A stretch of 64,000 nt of DNA from CAZMGG01 sp964565715 (GCA_964565715.1 CAZMGG010000005.1:31055-95054); one strand, 5' to 3'; numbered from the stretch's first letter, positions 8,723 to 18,048 are shown. Notes: a model not told the origin generated them from the sequence alone. A program made the numbers and translations.

Positions 8723-9349
8723 TCAGTCCTGGTAGAGGCGGTGGCGGCGGGCGTAGGCGAGGACCTCCTGCTGCACCTCGGGGACGTCGCGGGCGCCGCG
8801 GCCCAGCGCCGCCCGCACGTCGGTGGCCGACACGGCATCGGGCTCCATCGCCAGGACGTGGGACATCAGCCGCTCGCGCTCCCGCGACGACAGGTCGAGG
8901 CCCTTCAGGATCGAGGCGCCGATCGGGTGGCCCTGGCGCGGGAACACGCAGACGGTGGCGAGCTGCAGCACCCGGTGGTGGTCCTTCCAGGTGGGCAGCA
9001 GCGGCAGGTTGTCGGAGCCGATCAGGAAGTAGAGCGGCCGGCCCGGCAGCTCGGCGCGCAGTTCCTGCAGGGTGTCGACGGTGAAGCTGAGGCCGGGCCG
9101 GTGCACCTCGCGGGGATCGACCACCACGCCGCGCATCCTCCGGAAGGCGATCTCGCACATGGCCAGCCGGTCGATGGCCCGGGACACGCGCCGATCCTGC
9201 TTGTGCGGATGGTCGCCGGTGGGCAGCACCCGCACCTCGTCGATCGGCAGCTGCACCAGCGCGGTCTCGACGATGCGGCGATGGGTGAGGTGGGGCGGAT
9301 CGAAGGTGCCGCCGAACACCGCCAGCCCGCTGGCCGCGGCCCCGGTCAT
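8723..9349 (-). CDS. nadD: Nicotinate-nucleotide adenylyltransferase NadD
   Basis: 208 residues. The nucleotidyltransferase signature GGTFDPPHLTH is at the N-terminus, followed by the family's GSDNLPLLPTWKDH and the C-terminal ISxTxxR-like stretch (VSATDVRAAL). The enzyme adenylates nicotinate mononucleotide to deamido-NAD in NAD synthesis. Its ATG overlaps the TGA of hisS (ATGA), so it is translationally coupled to the tRNA synthetase. More commonly nadD lies near rsfS or obgE; neither is seen here. Confidence 0.93.
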   Translation of the reverse strand: MTGAAASGLAVFGGTFDPPHLTHRRIVETALVQLPIDEVRVLPTGDHPHKQDRRVSRAIDRLAMCEIAFRRMRGVVVDPREVHRPGLSFTVDTLQELRAELPGRPLYFLIGSDNLPLLPTWKDHHRVLQLATVCVFPRQGHPIGASILKGLDLSSRERERLMSHVLAMEPDAVSATDVRAALGRGARDVPEVQQEVLAYARRHRLYQD

Positions 9350-10620
9350 GCCTGCAGCCGGCGCCGCAAGGCGTCGGCGAGGCCCTCGCCGGCGGGCAGG
9401 GTCAGGTCCTCGCTGCGCTGCAGGTCGCGGACCTGCACCGTGCCGTCGCGCAGTTCGTCGGGGCCGAGCACCAGCATCAGCCGGACCGCGCGCTTGGGCG
9501 CCGCCTTGAACAGCGCCTTCAGGGTCTTCTGCTCGAAGTCGGTGTCGCAGGGCAGGCCCTGCTGGCGCAGCCGCGCCGCCAGCAGGAACGCCGGACCGCG
9601 CTGCTCGTCGCCGACCGGCGCCACGAACAGCGGCACCGGCTCGTCCTTCGGCTGCATCGCCGGATGGCCCTGCTTCTCGAGGGCCAGCATGGTCGGCGTG
9701 ACGCCGATGGCGAAGCCGACCGCGCCCTGGGACTGGCCGCCGAGCTGGTCGATCAGCGAGTCGTAGCGACCGCCGCCGCAGACCGCGTCGCGGGCGCCGA
9801 GGTCGGGGCAGCGCACCTCGAACACCAGGTGCTCGTAGTAGTCGAAGCCGCGGACGATGGACGGATCGACCTGCACGGGCACCTCGAGCCGGGCCAGTAG
9901 CGCCAGCACGTCGTCGAAGCGCTGCCGGCTCGCCGGCCGCAGGTGGTCGAGGAAGCGCGGCGCCTGCTGGTTGCCCGGCTGGCAGCCCGGCACCTTGCAG
10001 TCCAGCATGCGGAACACGTTGCGCTCGAAGCGGCGCCGGCAGTCGTCGCAGCGTTGCGGCAGCAGCGGCGCGAAGTGCGCCTTCAGCACCTCGCGGAAGG
10101 CGTCGCGGTCCTGCTGGTCGCCGATGCTGTTGCAGTGCACCCGGTAGTTCTGCAGGCCAATCTTCGCGAAGGCGCGGTGGGCCAGCAGCACCACCTCGGC
10201 GTCGAGCAGCGGGCTGCGGCTGCCGAGCGCCTCGACGCCGACCTGGAAGAACTGGCGGCTGCGGCCCGCCTGCGGCTTCTCGTAGCGGAACATCGGCCCG
10301 GCGTAGAACAGCTTCTGGAAGGGCCGGGTCTTGTCGTAGCCCGCCTGCAGGTAGGCGCGGACCACCGGGGCGGTGCCCTCGGGCCGGAACGTGACCGAGG
10401 TGTCGCCCCGCTCGACCGTGAACATCTCCTTCTCGACCACGTCGCTCTGCTCGCCGAGCCCCCGCCGGAACAGGGCGGTCTCCTCGAACATCGGCGTCTG
10501 GATCTCGCGGTAGCCGGCCTCGGCCATGGCCGACCGGAAGGCCTGGAAGACGTGGTCGAAGGCGGGCAGGCGCTCGGGGAGCAGGTCCTCGGTGCCCCGC
10601 GGGCAGCTCAGGCGGGCCAT
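9346..10620 (-). CDS. hisS: Histidine--tRNA ligase HisRS
   Basis: 424 residues, the usual length for a bacterial class II histidyl-tRNA synthetase. Motif 1 region (GYREIQTPMFE), motif 2 (TFRPEGTAPVVRAY, then MFRYEKPQAGR), the histidine-specific VRGFDYYE and CGGGRYDSL loops, and motif 3 glycine-rich VGFAIGVT are all present. The C-terminal anticodon-binding domain follows from about residue 325. It charges tRNA-His. It heads the minus-strand unit hisS-nadD-GT4 transferase, and a lipoprotein gene diverges from it across about 215 bases. Confidence 0.96.
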   Translation of the reverse strand: MARLSCPRGTEDLLPERLPAFDHVFQAFRSAMAEAGYREIQTPMFEETALFRRGLGEQSDVVEKEMFTVERGDTSVTFRPEGTAPVVRAYLQAGYDKTRPFQKLFYAGPMFRYEKPQAGRSRQFFQVGVEALGSRSPLLDAEVVLLAHRAFAKIGLQNYRVHCNSIGDQQDRDAFREVLKAHFAPLLPQRCDDCRRRFERNVFRMLDCKVPGCQPGNQQAPRFLDHLRPASRQRFDDVLALLARLEVPVQVDPSIVRGFDYYEHLVFEVRCPDLGARDAVCGGGRYDSLIDQLGGQSQGAVGFAIGVTPTMLALEKQGHPAMQPKDEPVPLFVAPVGDEQRGPAFLLAARLRQQGLPCDTDFEQKTLKALFKAAPKRAVRLMLVLGPDELRDGTVQVRDLQRSEDLTLPAGEGLADALRRRLQA

Positions 10621-10732
10621 GGGGGGGAGGAGCGTAGCAGCCGCGTCCGCCCGGCCCAGCGGCCGGCGCCGGGAAATCCGGTGGCTGTCGGTGGGAGCCC
10701 GGCCGGAGCCCCCGGTGGGGTGGGAAACTTCG

Positions 10733-10761
10733 TTGCGCGGGGGTCCCGGGGCCGCTAGCTT
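10733..10761 (+). promoter_or_regulatory. Candidate sigma-70-type promoter for the lipoprotein gene
   Basis: TTGCGC at 10733-10738 and TAGCTT at 10756-10761 are separated by exactly 17 bases, about 75 bases upstream of the lipoprotein ATG. Both boxes are imperfect. In such GC-rich sequence this is suggestive only. The rest of the 10621-10835 intergenic stretch shows nothing else I can name. Confidence 0.3.
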
Positions 10762-10835
10762 TCGGCGCCTGTCCCCCGCTGCCGGGTGCCCCGGGCAGCC
10801 CTAGACCCCACTTCGCGGAACCCACCGGAACGAAC

Positions 10836-11213
10836 ATGCGCAAGCTGGCCATCGTCCTCACCCTCCTGCCCTTCCTGGGAGCCTGCCAGAGCTTCGGCTG
10901 GTCCGGCCAGGGCGGCAACCTGTCGACCGAGCAGAAGAACCGCGGCATCAAGGACGTGCAGGCGCTGAGCAGCGCCCACGAGACCGAGACCTTCTTCCGC
11001 GGCGTCCGCCGGCGCAGCGATGGCCGCAACAACGCCTTCGGCCGCGACCTGGAGAGCATCCAGAACTTCATCGACCGGCACCTGTGGAACTACAGCCAGG
11101 ACGATCCGTACGTGAACTATCCGTCGGACACGACCAAGCTGGAGCACCTGGGTCGCTTCGGCCTGACCACCGTCAGCGGCGCGCCGCTGGTCGACGAGGT
11201 CACCAAGCGCTAG
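10836..11213 (+). CDS. Small lipoprotein of unknown function
   Basis: 125 residues. A lipoprotein signal peptide is evident: basic MRK, hydrophobic core, and lipobox LGAC with the modified Cys at 17. The mature part (about 108 residues) is polar and helical, with a Trp/Tyr-rich patch (RHLWNYSQDDPYVNY) and no membrane segment. It is anchored to a membrane by lipid and probably periplasmic. It stands alone, divergent from hisS and convergent with rsmG, and is followed by terminator-like hairpins. I do not recognise the family; the length and start are well supported. Confidence 0.75.
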   Translation: MRKLAIVLTLLPFLGACQSFGWSGQGGNLSTEQKNRGIKDVQALSSAHETETFFRGVRRRSDGRNNAFGRDLESIQNFIDRHLWNYSQDDPYVNYPSDTTKLEHLGRFGLTTVSGAPLVDEVTKR

Positions 11214-11248
11214 CAGGAGCCCCTGCGGGAAGCCCCTTCGGGGAGCAC

Positions 11249-11281
11249 AGCGGGCCGGACGCCTCGGGCGGTCGGCCCGCT
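11249..11281. terminator. Hairpin between converging lipoprotein and rsmG genes
   Basis: A perfect 9-bp stem (AGCGGGCCG / CGGCCCGCT) encloses a 15-base loop that can itself pair. A smaller CCCC-TTC-GGGG hairpin sits just before it at 11233-11243. The position between two converging genes, 36 bases after the lipoprotein stop and 15 before the rsmG stop, suits a bidirectional terminator. Neither side has a clear T run. Confidence 0.5.
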
Positions 11282-11295
11282 CGCAATTCAGGGAC

Positions 11296-11946
11296 CTAGC
11301 GCCGGCGGTACCAGGCCAGCACCCGCTGCCGGGCCGCCGGTTCGGGCAGGGAGTATTCCTCGCGGCGCTGCAGCCGGAACGGGCCCAGCCGGTCGGGGCT
11401 CTGGGCGTCCTGGTCCAGCCACAGCACCAGGCTGCCGCCGGGCCGGCACAACGGCGCGGCCAGTTCGGCCACCGCGTCCGGCGTGCCGACCGCCCGGGCG
11501 GTGACCAGGTCGAACGCCGCCCGCAGCTCGCGCCGCAGGGCCGGCGCCTGGGCGGCGTCCAGGGCCAGGGTCTCCACGTCGGGCAGCCGCGCCGTCAGCA
11601 GGCAGGCGCCGATGGCGCGGATCTTCTTCTGGGTGCGGTCCAGCAGCACCACCGATGCCCGTGGGTGCAGGGCCGCCACCGCGACGCCGGGGAAGCCGTT
11701 GCCGGTGCCGAGGTCGAGGACGTGCTGCGGCTGCAGCGGCAGCCGGCCCAGCGCCAGCCCGTCGAGCGCGTGCAGCACCACCGCCTGCTCGCGGTCGCGG
11801 ATCGCCGTCAGGTTGACCTGCTGGTTCACCTCGAGCATGGCGTCGAGGTAGCGCAGCAGGCCCGCGGCGGCGTCGGGGCCGAGCGTGCTGCCCAGCGCGT
11901 CTGCCTGGGCCTGCAGCGTCGGCCCGTCGGTGGGGGCTCCGGTCAC
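11296..11946 (-). CDS. rsmG: 16S rRNA (guanine(527)-N(7))-methyltransferase RsmG
   Basis: 216 residues from a GTG start. The Rossmann methyltransferase SAM loop LDLGTGNGFPG is clear, and the family features NLTAIRDREQAVVLHALD, LDRTQKKIRAIG and VTARAVG are present. RsmG methylates G527 of 16S rRNA in the 530 loop, close to the streptomycin site. It is often found by gidA/mnmG and parAB near the origin, but here it follows the symporter gene by 13 bases and ends a minus-strand run. No in-frame ATG fits better, since the first ATG would remove conserved N-terminal residues. Confidence 0.92.
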   Translation of the reverse strand: MTGAPTDGPTLQAQADALGSTLGPDAAAGLLRYLDAMLEVNQQVNLTAIRDREQAVVLHALDGLALGRLPLQPQHVLDLGTGNGFPGVAVAALHPRASVVLLDRTQKKIRAIGACLLTARLPDVETLALDAAQAPALRRELRAAFDLVTARAVGTPDAVAELAAPLCRPGGSLVLWLDQDAQSPDRLGPFRLQRREEYSLPEPAARQRVLAWYRRR

Positions 11947-11959
11947 CGGCTGCCGCCGC

Positions 11960-14473
11960 TCACTTGTAGGCCTTGATCTCGCCGGACTGCAGCCGGGCCT
12001 CGTAGTCCTTCAGCTCGCGCCGCACCACGTAGCCGAGGAAGTAGAGGCCGACGATGTTGGGGAACGCCATCAGCAGGATCATCACGTCGCCGAACTCCAG
12101 CACGTTGGTGGCGGTCACCACCGAGCCCAGCACGGTGAACACGAGGAACAGCAGCTTGAACGGCAGCGACGCCCGCGGCCCGAACAGGTTGGTGGCGCAG
12201 CGTTCGCCGTAGTAGCTCCACGAGATCATCGTCGAGTAGGCGAACAGCACGACCGCGACCATCAGCAGCCAGGGGAACCAGCCGGCGAAGATGCCGACGC
12301 TCTTGAACGCCTCGGCGGTCAGCGCCGCGCCGTTGTTGGCGGCGATGATCTCGGCGTGCTGCGGCATCTGGTAGACGCCGGTGATGCCGATCACCAGGGC
12401 GGTCATGGTGCAGACGATCACCGTGTCGATGAACGGCTCCAGCAGGGCGACGATGCCCTCGCGCACCGGATACGGCGTGCGCGCCGCCGAGTGGGCGATC
12501 GACGCCGAACCGACGCCGGCCTCGTTGGAGAAGGCCGCGCGCCGGAAACCGGTGACCAGGGCGCCGATGGCGCCGCCGTAGACCGCGTCGCCGCTCAGCG
12601 CGCACTCGAAGATGCGGCCGATGGCGGCGGGCACGTCGCCGATGTGCATCAGGATGACCACCAGGGCCGACAGCACGTAGATGCCGCACATGGCCGGCAC
12701 GATCTTGTCGGCGACCCGGGCGATGCTGCGGATGCCGCCGATGATGACGATGGCGGTGAAGAACGCCATCAGCAGGCCGTAGGCCCACGGGTTGTGGTCG
12801 AAGAACTCGACCTGGCCGCGCAGGATGCCGAGGCTCTGGTTGACCTGGAAGGCGTTGCCGCCCGCCAGGCTGCCGCCGATGCAGAAGATCGTGAAGATCA
12901 TCGCCAGCGGCACGCCGAGGATGCCGAGCTTCAGGTTGGCGAAGCCGTCGCGCAGGTAGTGCATCGGCCCGCCGGACACGTTGCCGTTCTGGTCGATCTT
13001 GCGGAACTTCTGGCCCAGCGTGCACTCGGTGAACTTCAGCGTCATGCCGAGCAGGCCGGCGACGATCATCCAGAAGGTGGCGCCGGGGCCGCCGATCATC
13101 ACCGCGATGGCGACGCCGGCGATGTTGCCGAGCCCGACGGTCGCCGACAGCGCCGCCGACAGCGCCTGGAAGTGCGACACCTCGCCCAGGTCCTTCGGAT
13201 CGCTGAACTTCCCCATCACGCAGTGGATCGCGTGCTTGAACATCCGGAAGTTGACGAACCGGAAGAACAGGGTGAACAGCACCGCGGCCAGCACCAGCCA
13301 GACCACGACGAAAGGCACCGTCACCGTCGCGACGTTGCCGGCGGGCCCGCGCACCAGCCATTCCCAGACGTGCACGGTACCGTCGTCGCCGAACGTCAGC
13401 GCGCGGGTGCCGCCGGCGCCGGCGACCCAGCCGCGGATGGCGTCGGTGTGGCCCTGCAGCGGCAGCTCGGTTCCGTCGTGCAGCACCAGGGTGGCCTGGT
13501 TGCCCTGCGGCCGGACCTCCTTGAGGAGGTGGCCGGCGGGCGGTTCGGGCGTCGCAGCGGGCTCGGTGGCGGCGGCCGGCGCCGCCGGCGTGCCGTCGGC
13601 GACGTTCCAGCGGCGGCCGCCGCCGCTGCCGTCGGTCACCACCAGCACGTCGTCGCCGTCGAAGTGCAGCCCCTGGACGCCGCCCTGGTGGCCGCCCAGC
13701 GTTCGCACCGGCTCGCCGGCGTAGCCCCACAGGATGGCGTTGCCGTCGCTGCCGCCGCTGGCGAGCCAGCGCCCGGACGGCGAGTAGCGCACCGCGGTCA
13801 CCGGCGCGCCGTGCTGCAGGACGAGGCGCGCCTGCCGTTCGACGTGGTCCTTCGGCGCCCGCGCCGGCGGGGTGGCGATCTCCTCGTCGGGCGTCGCCAG
13901 CCGCCAGACGCGGACGGTGCCGTCCTGGCTGCCCGTGGCGAACTCGCCGATCCGGTAGTAGTCGTCGGTGAACTGGAGGCGGCCGGCGGCGTCGGGGAAC
14001 TCGTCGGTGACCGTGATCGGCCCGGTGTGGCCGCGGAAGATGCCAAGCAGGGGATCCGGGGCGGTGGGCTGCTGGCGGCGCCAGCTTGCGCGGAACAGGC
14101 TGTACAGGTGCAGGGCGTGGTTCTGGTCCGCCGCCAGCACCCGGCGGCCGGCGCCGGTGAACGCCGCGTAGCGCACGTCGACGTCCTTGCTGTCGGCCAG
14201 CACCAGGGGCGCTGCGGTGTCCTTGCCGTCCTGTTGCAGGCGATGCGGCCGCGTGTCGAGGCCGAGGGCCGGGGCGACGTCGTAGAACGGCCAGTGGGTG
14301 ACCTCGGTCAGCGCCACGCCGAAGGCGTCGTTGACCTGCTCCTGCCAGCCCGGCGGCTGCGGCGCCCGGCGCTTGCCGGCCTCTTGCGCCGGCAGCAGGC
14401 CGATCAGGATGGCGAGCGCCGCGAGCAGCGGCAGGAACCGACCAGGCGTGCGGTGGGGCATGCGGGGGACCAT
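11960..14473 (-). CDS. AGCS-family sodium:alanine symporter carrying an extracytoplasmic WD40-type propeller
   Basis: 837 residues, compared with roughly 450-550 for usual AGCS symporters. Order: signal-like hydrophobic start (residues ~10-30); a short amphipathic segment (QVNDAFGVALTEV, WPFYDV) resembling the N-terminal helix of AGCS subfamilies; about 300 residues with four clear and probably five WD40-like repeats (FRGHTGPI...DGTVRVWRL; APVTAVRYSPSG...DGNAILW; GGHQGGVQGL; LQGHTDAI...DGTVHVWEW); then the complete transporter from about residue 375. The symporter has the hallmark SALSATVGLGNIAGVAIAV, GGPGATFWM and NEAGVGSASIAHSAA signatures and about ten helices. The propeller therefore sits between the N-terminal helix and the first core helix, probably on the periplasmic side. 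AGCS proteins import alanine/glycine with Na+; the propeller's role is unknown. The start is either Met at 14473 or Met at 14461. Confidence 0.85.
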   Translation of the reverse strand: MVPRMPHRTPGRFLPLLAALAILIGLLPAQEAGKRRAPQPPGWQEQVNDAFGVALTEVTHWPFYDVAPALGLDTRPHRLQQDGKDTAAPLVLADSKDVDVRYAAFTGAGRRVLAADQNHALHLYSLFRASWRRQQPTAPDPLLGIFRGHTGPITVTDEFPDAAGRLQFTDDYYRIGEFATGSQDGTVRVWRLATPDEEIATPPARAPKDHVERQARLVLQHGAPVTAVRYSPSGRWLASGGSDGNAILWGYAGEPVRTLGGHQGGVQGLHFDGDDVLVVTDGSGGGRRWNVADGTPAAPAAATEPAATPEPPAGHLLKEVRPQGNQATLVLHDGTELPLQGHTDAIRGWVAGAGGTRALTFGDDGTVHVWEWLVRGPAGNVATVTVPFVVVWLVLAAVLFTLFFRFVNFRMFKHAIHCVMGKFSDPKDLGEVSHFQALSAALSATVGLGNIAGVAIAVMIGGPGATFWMIVAGLLGMTLKFTECTLGQKFRKIDQNGNVSGGPMHYLRDGFANLKLGILGVPLAMIFTIFCIGGSLAGGNAFQVNQSLGILRGQVEFFDHNPWAYGLLMAFFTAIVIIGGIRSIARVADKIVPAMCGIYVLSALVVILMHIGDVPAAIGRIFECALSGDAVYGGAIGALVTGFRRAAFSNEAGVGSASIAHSAARTPYPVREGIVALLEPFIDTVIVCTMTALVIGITGVYQMPQHAEIIAANNGAALTAEAFKSVGIFAGWFPWLLMVAVVLFAYSTMISWSYYGERCATNLFGPRASLPFKLLFLVFTVLGSVVTATNVLEFGDVMILLMAFPNIVGLYFLGYVVRRELKDYEARLQSGEIKAYK

Positions 14474-14533
14474 GGGGCCGCGGGGGGGGGCGGCGCGGGG
14501 GCGCCCCGGATCTTGGCGAAGGAGCCGCCGGAG

Positions 14534-16078
14534 TCAAATGTCGCGACCGACGGACGGCAGGCCGGCCACGGATTCCTCGAGGGGCGCTGCCGCCACCGCA
14601 AGGCCCACCGGCGGCGCCACCAGGGGGGCCGCGGACGCCGTGCTCCGCCGCCGCATGGCCCGCAGCGCCAGCAGCAGTACCGTCGGCCCGCCGACCGCGG
14701 CGCCGATCGTGCAGCGCAGGAGCCCGGCGGGGCGCCACACCAGATCCAGCAGCAGCAGCGGCAGCAGCACCAGCACCGCCGCCAGGGTGCCCGAGCGCAT
14801 GGCGCCCAGCACCGCGCCGGCGGCGACGCCGAGCCGCCGGCAGGCGTAGCTCAGCGACACCACCAGCGCCGCGGCGATCGACAGCACCGCGGCGGCGGCA
14901 CAGCCCTCGACGCCGTAGAGCCACACGCCCAGCGTGCCGGCGCCATAGAGGGTCAGCATCCGGCACAGCTGCGCGGTGCGGTCCTTCTCCGGTTCGCCGA
15001 TCGCCCAGAACAGCGGGCCGATCACCGCGGTCAGCCCGGCGAGGCCGCCGTGCACCGCCAGCAGCGGGAACAGCCAGGCGTGCTGGCCATAGGTCTCGCC
15101 GTAGACCAGCGCCGGCAGGTCGCTGCCGATCCAGGCGAACACGGTGGCCAGGGGTGCTCCGACCAGCATGAACGCGCGCACCGCGCGCAGCCACGTCTGC
15201 CGCAGCCGCGTCTGGTCGCTGGCGAGCTGGCTGTAGGCCGGCAGGGCCACCGGGCCGAGCACCCGCAGGAACAGGTCCTCGGGGATCTTGGCCAGCTTCT
15301 CGCCGTAGCCGTAGATCGCCACCGCCGCCGGCGCCGCCAGCTTGCCCAGGATCAGGGCCGGCGCGCAGAAGATCATCACCAGCAGGAACGGCGCGCCGGC
15401 CGCACCCAGCGCGTAGCGGCCGAGTTCCTTGCCCACCGACCGGTCGAACGACAGCCGCGGCCGGTACGGCGCCACGGCGTAGCTGATCGCCGAGCGCAGC
15501 AGCACGCCGCAGAGGTGGCCGGCCACCAGGGCGCGCACGTCGCCCCAGGCGAACGCCATGGCGATGGTGGCGGTGGTGCCGAGCACCGCCGCCGAGAAGT
15601 CGCCCAGCGACACCCGGCGGAAGTCGAGCTCCTTGATGCGGCTGGCCCGGGCCGGGCTCTGCACCGCGTCCAGCAGGCCGGTGAACGCCAGCAGCAGGAA
15701 CAGCACGGTCAGCGAGTGTTCGCCGGGCGCCGCGCTGTCGCGGAAGAACCAGGCGAAGACCGGCGACAGCAGGGCCAGCACCGTCGAGATCACCACCGCC
15801 CGCAGCAGCCGCACGGTGAACACCGTGTCCAGGTAGGCACGTTCGTGGCCGCGGCGGCTGTGGATCTGCGACTGCTCGCCGGCGAAGAAGGTCAGCGCCT
15901 CGATGGCGGCGATCGCCGCCAGCAGCACGCCGAACGTGCCGATCTCCGCCTCCGGCAGCAGCCGGGCCAGGACGGCGAAGCCGGCGAGCTGCACCAGGCG
16001 CTGGCCGCCGACGCCCAGGGCCTGCCACAGGATGCCGGTGGCGGTGCGCTTGTGCAGGTCGTCGGGCGAGGGGCTCAT
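14534..16078 (-). CDS. Oligosaccharide flippase (Wzx/MVF-type membrane protein)
   Basis: 514 residues with about 12-14 transmembrane segments and the typical N-terminal start of polysaccharide flippases (ATGILWQALGVGGQRLVQL ... VLARLLPEAEIGTFG). Such proteins flip lipid-linked oligosaccharides across the cytoplasmic membrane. It lies 10 bases downstream of asnB, in the same direction, so the two may be cotranscribed. AsnB-like amidotransferases often occur in polysaccharide clusters. There are no glycosyltransferases next to it, so the substrate is unknown. The C-terminal 40 residues are Ala/Val-rich and probably cytoplasmic. Confidence 0.82.
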   Translation of the reverse strand: MSPSPDDLHKRTATGILWQALGVGGQRLVQLAGFAVLARLLPEAEIGTFGVLLAAIAAIEALTFFAGEQSQIHSRRGHERAYLDTVFTVRLLRAVVISTVLALLSPVFAWFFRDSAAPGEHSLTVLFLLLAFTGLLDAVQSPARASRIKELDFRRVSLGDFSAAVLGTTATIAMAFAWGDVRALVAGHLCGVLLRSAISYAVAPYRPRLSFDRSVGKELGRYALGAAGAPFLLVMIFCAPALILGKLAAPAAVAIYGYGEKLAKIPEDLFLRVLGPVALPAYSQLASDQTRLRQTWLRAVRAFMLVGAPLATVFAWIGSDLPALVYGETYGQHAWLFPLLAVHGGLAGLTAVIGPLFWAIGEPEKDRTAQLCRMLTLYGAGTLGVWLYGVEGCAAAAVLSIAAALVVSLSYACRRLGVAAGAVLGAMRSGTLAAVLVLLPLLLLDLVWRPAGLLRCTIGAAVGGPTVLLLALRAMRRRSTASAAPLVAPPVGLAVAAAPLEESVAGLPSVGRDI

Positions 16079-16088
16079 GGCGGAGGGA

Positions 16089-17978
16089 TCAGCGCCGGCT
16101 GGCGGCGGGGGCCGGCAGCGGCGCCGGCTGCGGGGCGCCGTTCACGAACACGCGGTGCCAGGCGTCGAGCACCAGCAGGGAGTGGAGCAGGAGCGCGTTC
16201 TGCCGGACCGCGGCGTCATCGGCCAGCAGCCCGTCGAGCCAGGCCGCCGGCAGCAACGCGCGGCAGACGCCCTGCCGGTCGGTGAGCCGCTCGCGCACCG
16301 TCGCCCGGTGGTCCGGGCCGAGCCAGGCCTGCACCGAGCTGGGGAAGCCGTGCTTCCGGCGGGTCGCCACCACCGGCGGCAGGTGCCGCGCGGCCAACCG
16401 GCGCAGCAGCCACTTGTTGCCCGTGCTGCCCCGGTACTTGTGGCGGCCGTGGATGCGGAAGGCCAGCTCGGCGACCCGGTGGTCGAGCAGGGGCACCCGG
16501 CCCTCGATCGAGGCGGCCATGGTGGTGCGGTCCAGCAGCGCCAGGAGCTGGTGCGGCAGGTAGGTCACCGTGTCGGCGTGGAGCTGCTGGTTGCGGCCGT
16601 CCATCCAGGCCGCGTCGCGGAACGCCTCGCCCAGCTCGCGCAGGTGGTCGACGGCGGCGACCTGGGCGAGGGCCGCGCGGTCCGCCGCGGTCAGGTGGGT
16701 CATCGCGTCGGCGTGGAACGGCAGCCGGCTCGCGCCGAAGCGGCGGACCGCCGCACGCCGGGCCGGCGTCGCCCGCCAGCGCAGCAGCGCCGTCGCCGCG
16801 CCGTCGCCGAGCACCGGCGCGAGGCGGCGGTAGAGCCGTGCCCGCAGGGACAGCTGGTGGTGGCCGTAGCCGGCGAACAGCTCGTCGGCGCCGGTGCCCG
16901 CCAGCAGCACCTTGACGTGCTGGGCCGCCGCCCGCGCCACCAGCAGCGCCGGATAGAACGCCGGGTCCGCCACCGGCTCGTCGTTGAACCACGTCGTGCC
17001 GTCGAGGTCCTGCAGGAAGTCGCCGCTCTGCGCGCCGACCACCACGTGCTCGAGGCCCAGCGCGGTGGCCACGGTGCGCGCGGTCTGCAGCTCGCCGGGA
17101 TCGGTGTCCGGGAACGCCACCGTGTAGGCGCGCACGTCGGCGTCCCGCGCGTAGTGGGCGATCAGGCTGGAGTCGAGGCCGCCGGACAGGCTGATGCCCA
17201 CCGGCACGTCGGCGACGAGCTGCCGTCGCACCGCGTCCGCCAGCAGCTCGTCCAGTTCGCGCAGCCCATCGCCGGGCAGCGGTTCCTGCCGCTCCGCCAG
17301 GCGGTACCAGGTGCGCAGCCGCGGCGCCGCCTCGCCCAGCAGCAGCAGCTCGGTGCCGGGCATCAGCTTGTGCACGCCCTGGCAGAGGGTGGCCTCGCCG
17401 GGCACGTAGAAGTGCTCGAGGAACGGCACCACCTGGGTTGGGTCCAGGGTCGCCGGGCAGAGGCCGGAGGCGAACAACGGCTTCAGCTCGCTGCCGAACA
17501 CCACCACGCCATCCCGTGCGGCCCAGTAGAGCGGCTTGACGCCGAGCTGGTCGCGGTAGAGCCGCACGCTGCGATCGCGGCCGTCCAGCACGCAGATCGC
17601 GAACATGCCGTTCAGCAGCCGGACGAAGTCGGGGCCGTGCCGTTCGTACAGGTACGGCAGCACGACGGCGTCGGAGCCCTGCCGCAGGTCGACGCCGATC
17701 TCGGCGCGCAGGCGCTGGCGCAGCTCCAGGTGGTTGTAGATCTCGCCGTTGAAGAAGACCTGGATGCTGCCGTCGGCGTTGCCGACCGGCTGGTCGCCGG
17801 TGTGCAGGTCGATGATCGCCAGCCGGCGGAAGCCGACGCCGGCGAAGTCGCTGGTGTGCAGGCTCTCGGCGTCGGGGCCGCGATGCCGGATGCTGGCCAC
17901 CATGGCCCGCAGGCGGGCGCGGAGGGCGGCGTCGGGCTCGAAGGGCGAGCCGAAGTGGAGACCGGCGAATCCGCACAT
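16089..17978 (-). CDS. asnB: Asparagine synthase (glutamine-hydrolysing)
   Basis: 629 residues from the ATG at 17978. This start exposes Cys2 as the N-terminal nucleophile (MCGFAGL) after Met removal, which fixes the start over longer readings. The Ntn glutaminase domain carries RHRGPDAES (32-40), FNGEIYNH and GSELKPL. The synthase domain has the PP-loop SLSGGLDSS near 264-271. The enzyme makes asparagine from aspartate, glutamine and ATP. The family also contains paralogs that amidate cell-surface glycans or peptides. The adjacent flippase leaves open a role in exopolysaccharide modification rather than amino-acid supply. Confidence 0.9.
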   Translation of the reverse strand: MCGFAGLHFGSPFEPDAALRARLRAMVASIRHRGPDAESLHTSDFAGVGFRRLAIIDLHTGDQPVGNADGSIQVFFNGEIYNHLELRQRLRAEIGVDLRQGSDAVVLPYLYERHGPDFVRLLNGMFAICVLDGRDRSVRLYRDQLGVKPLYWAARDGVVVFGSELKPLFASGLCPATLDPTQVVPFLEHFYVPGEATLCQGVHKLMPGTELLLLGEAAPRLRTWYRLAERQEPLPGDGLRELDELLADAVRRQLVADVPVGISLSGGLDSSLIAHYARDADVRAYTVAFPDTDPGELQTARTVATALGLEHVVVGAQSGDFLQDLDGTTWFNDEPVADPAFYPALLVARAAAQHVKVLLAGTGADELFAGYGHHQLSLRARLYRRLAPVLGDGAATALLRWRATPARRAAVRRFGASRLPFHADAMTHLTAADRAALAQVAAVDHLRELGEAFRDAAWMDGRNQQLHADTVTYLPHQLLALLDRTTMAASIEGRVPLLDHRVAELAFRIHGRHKYRGSTGNKWLLRRLAARHLPPVVATRRKHGFPSSVQAWLGPDHRATVRERLTDRQGVCRALLPAAWLDGLLADDAAVRQNALLLHSLLVLDAWHRVFVNGAPQPAPLPAPAASRR

Positions 17979-18048
17979 GGCTTCGGGGATCCTATCGGTG
18001 CTTTCGCCAACCGGGCTGTACCTGTCGCGAAACGCCACAGCCCGGCCC

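Noticed and set aside
11885..16285. A 1466-residue plus-strand frame
   Set aside because: It is a Gly/Ala/Arg/His-rich shadow of the flippase and symporter genes, without domain motifs or a signal.
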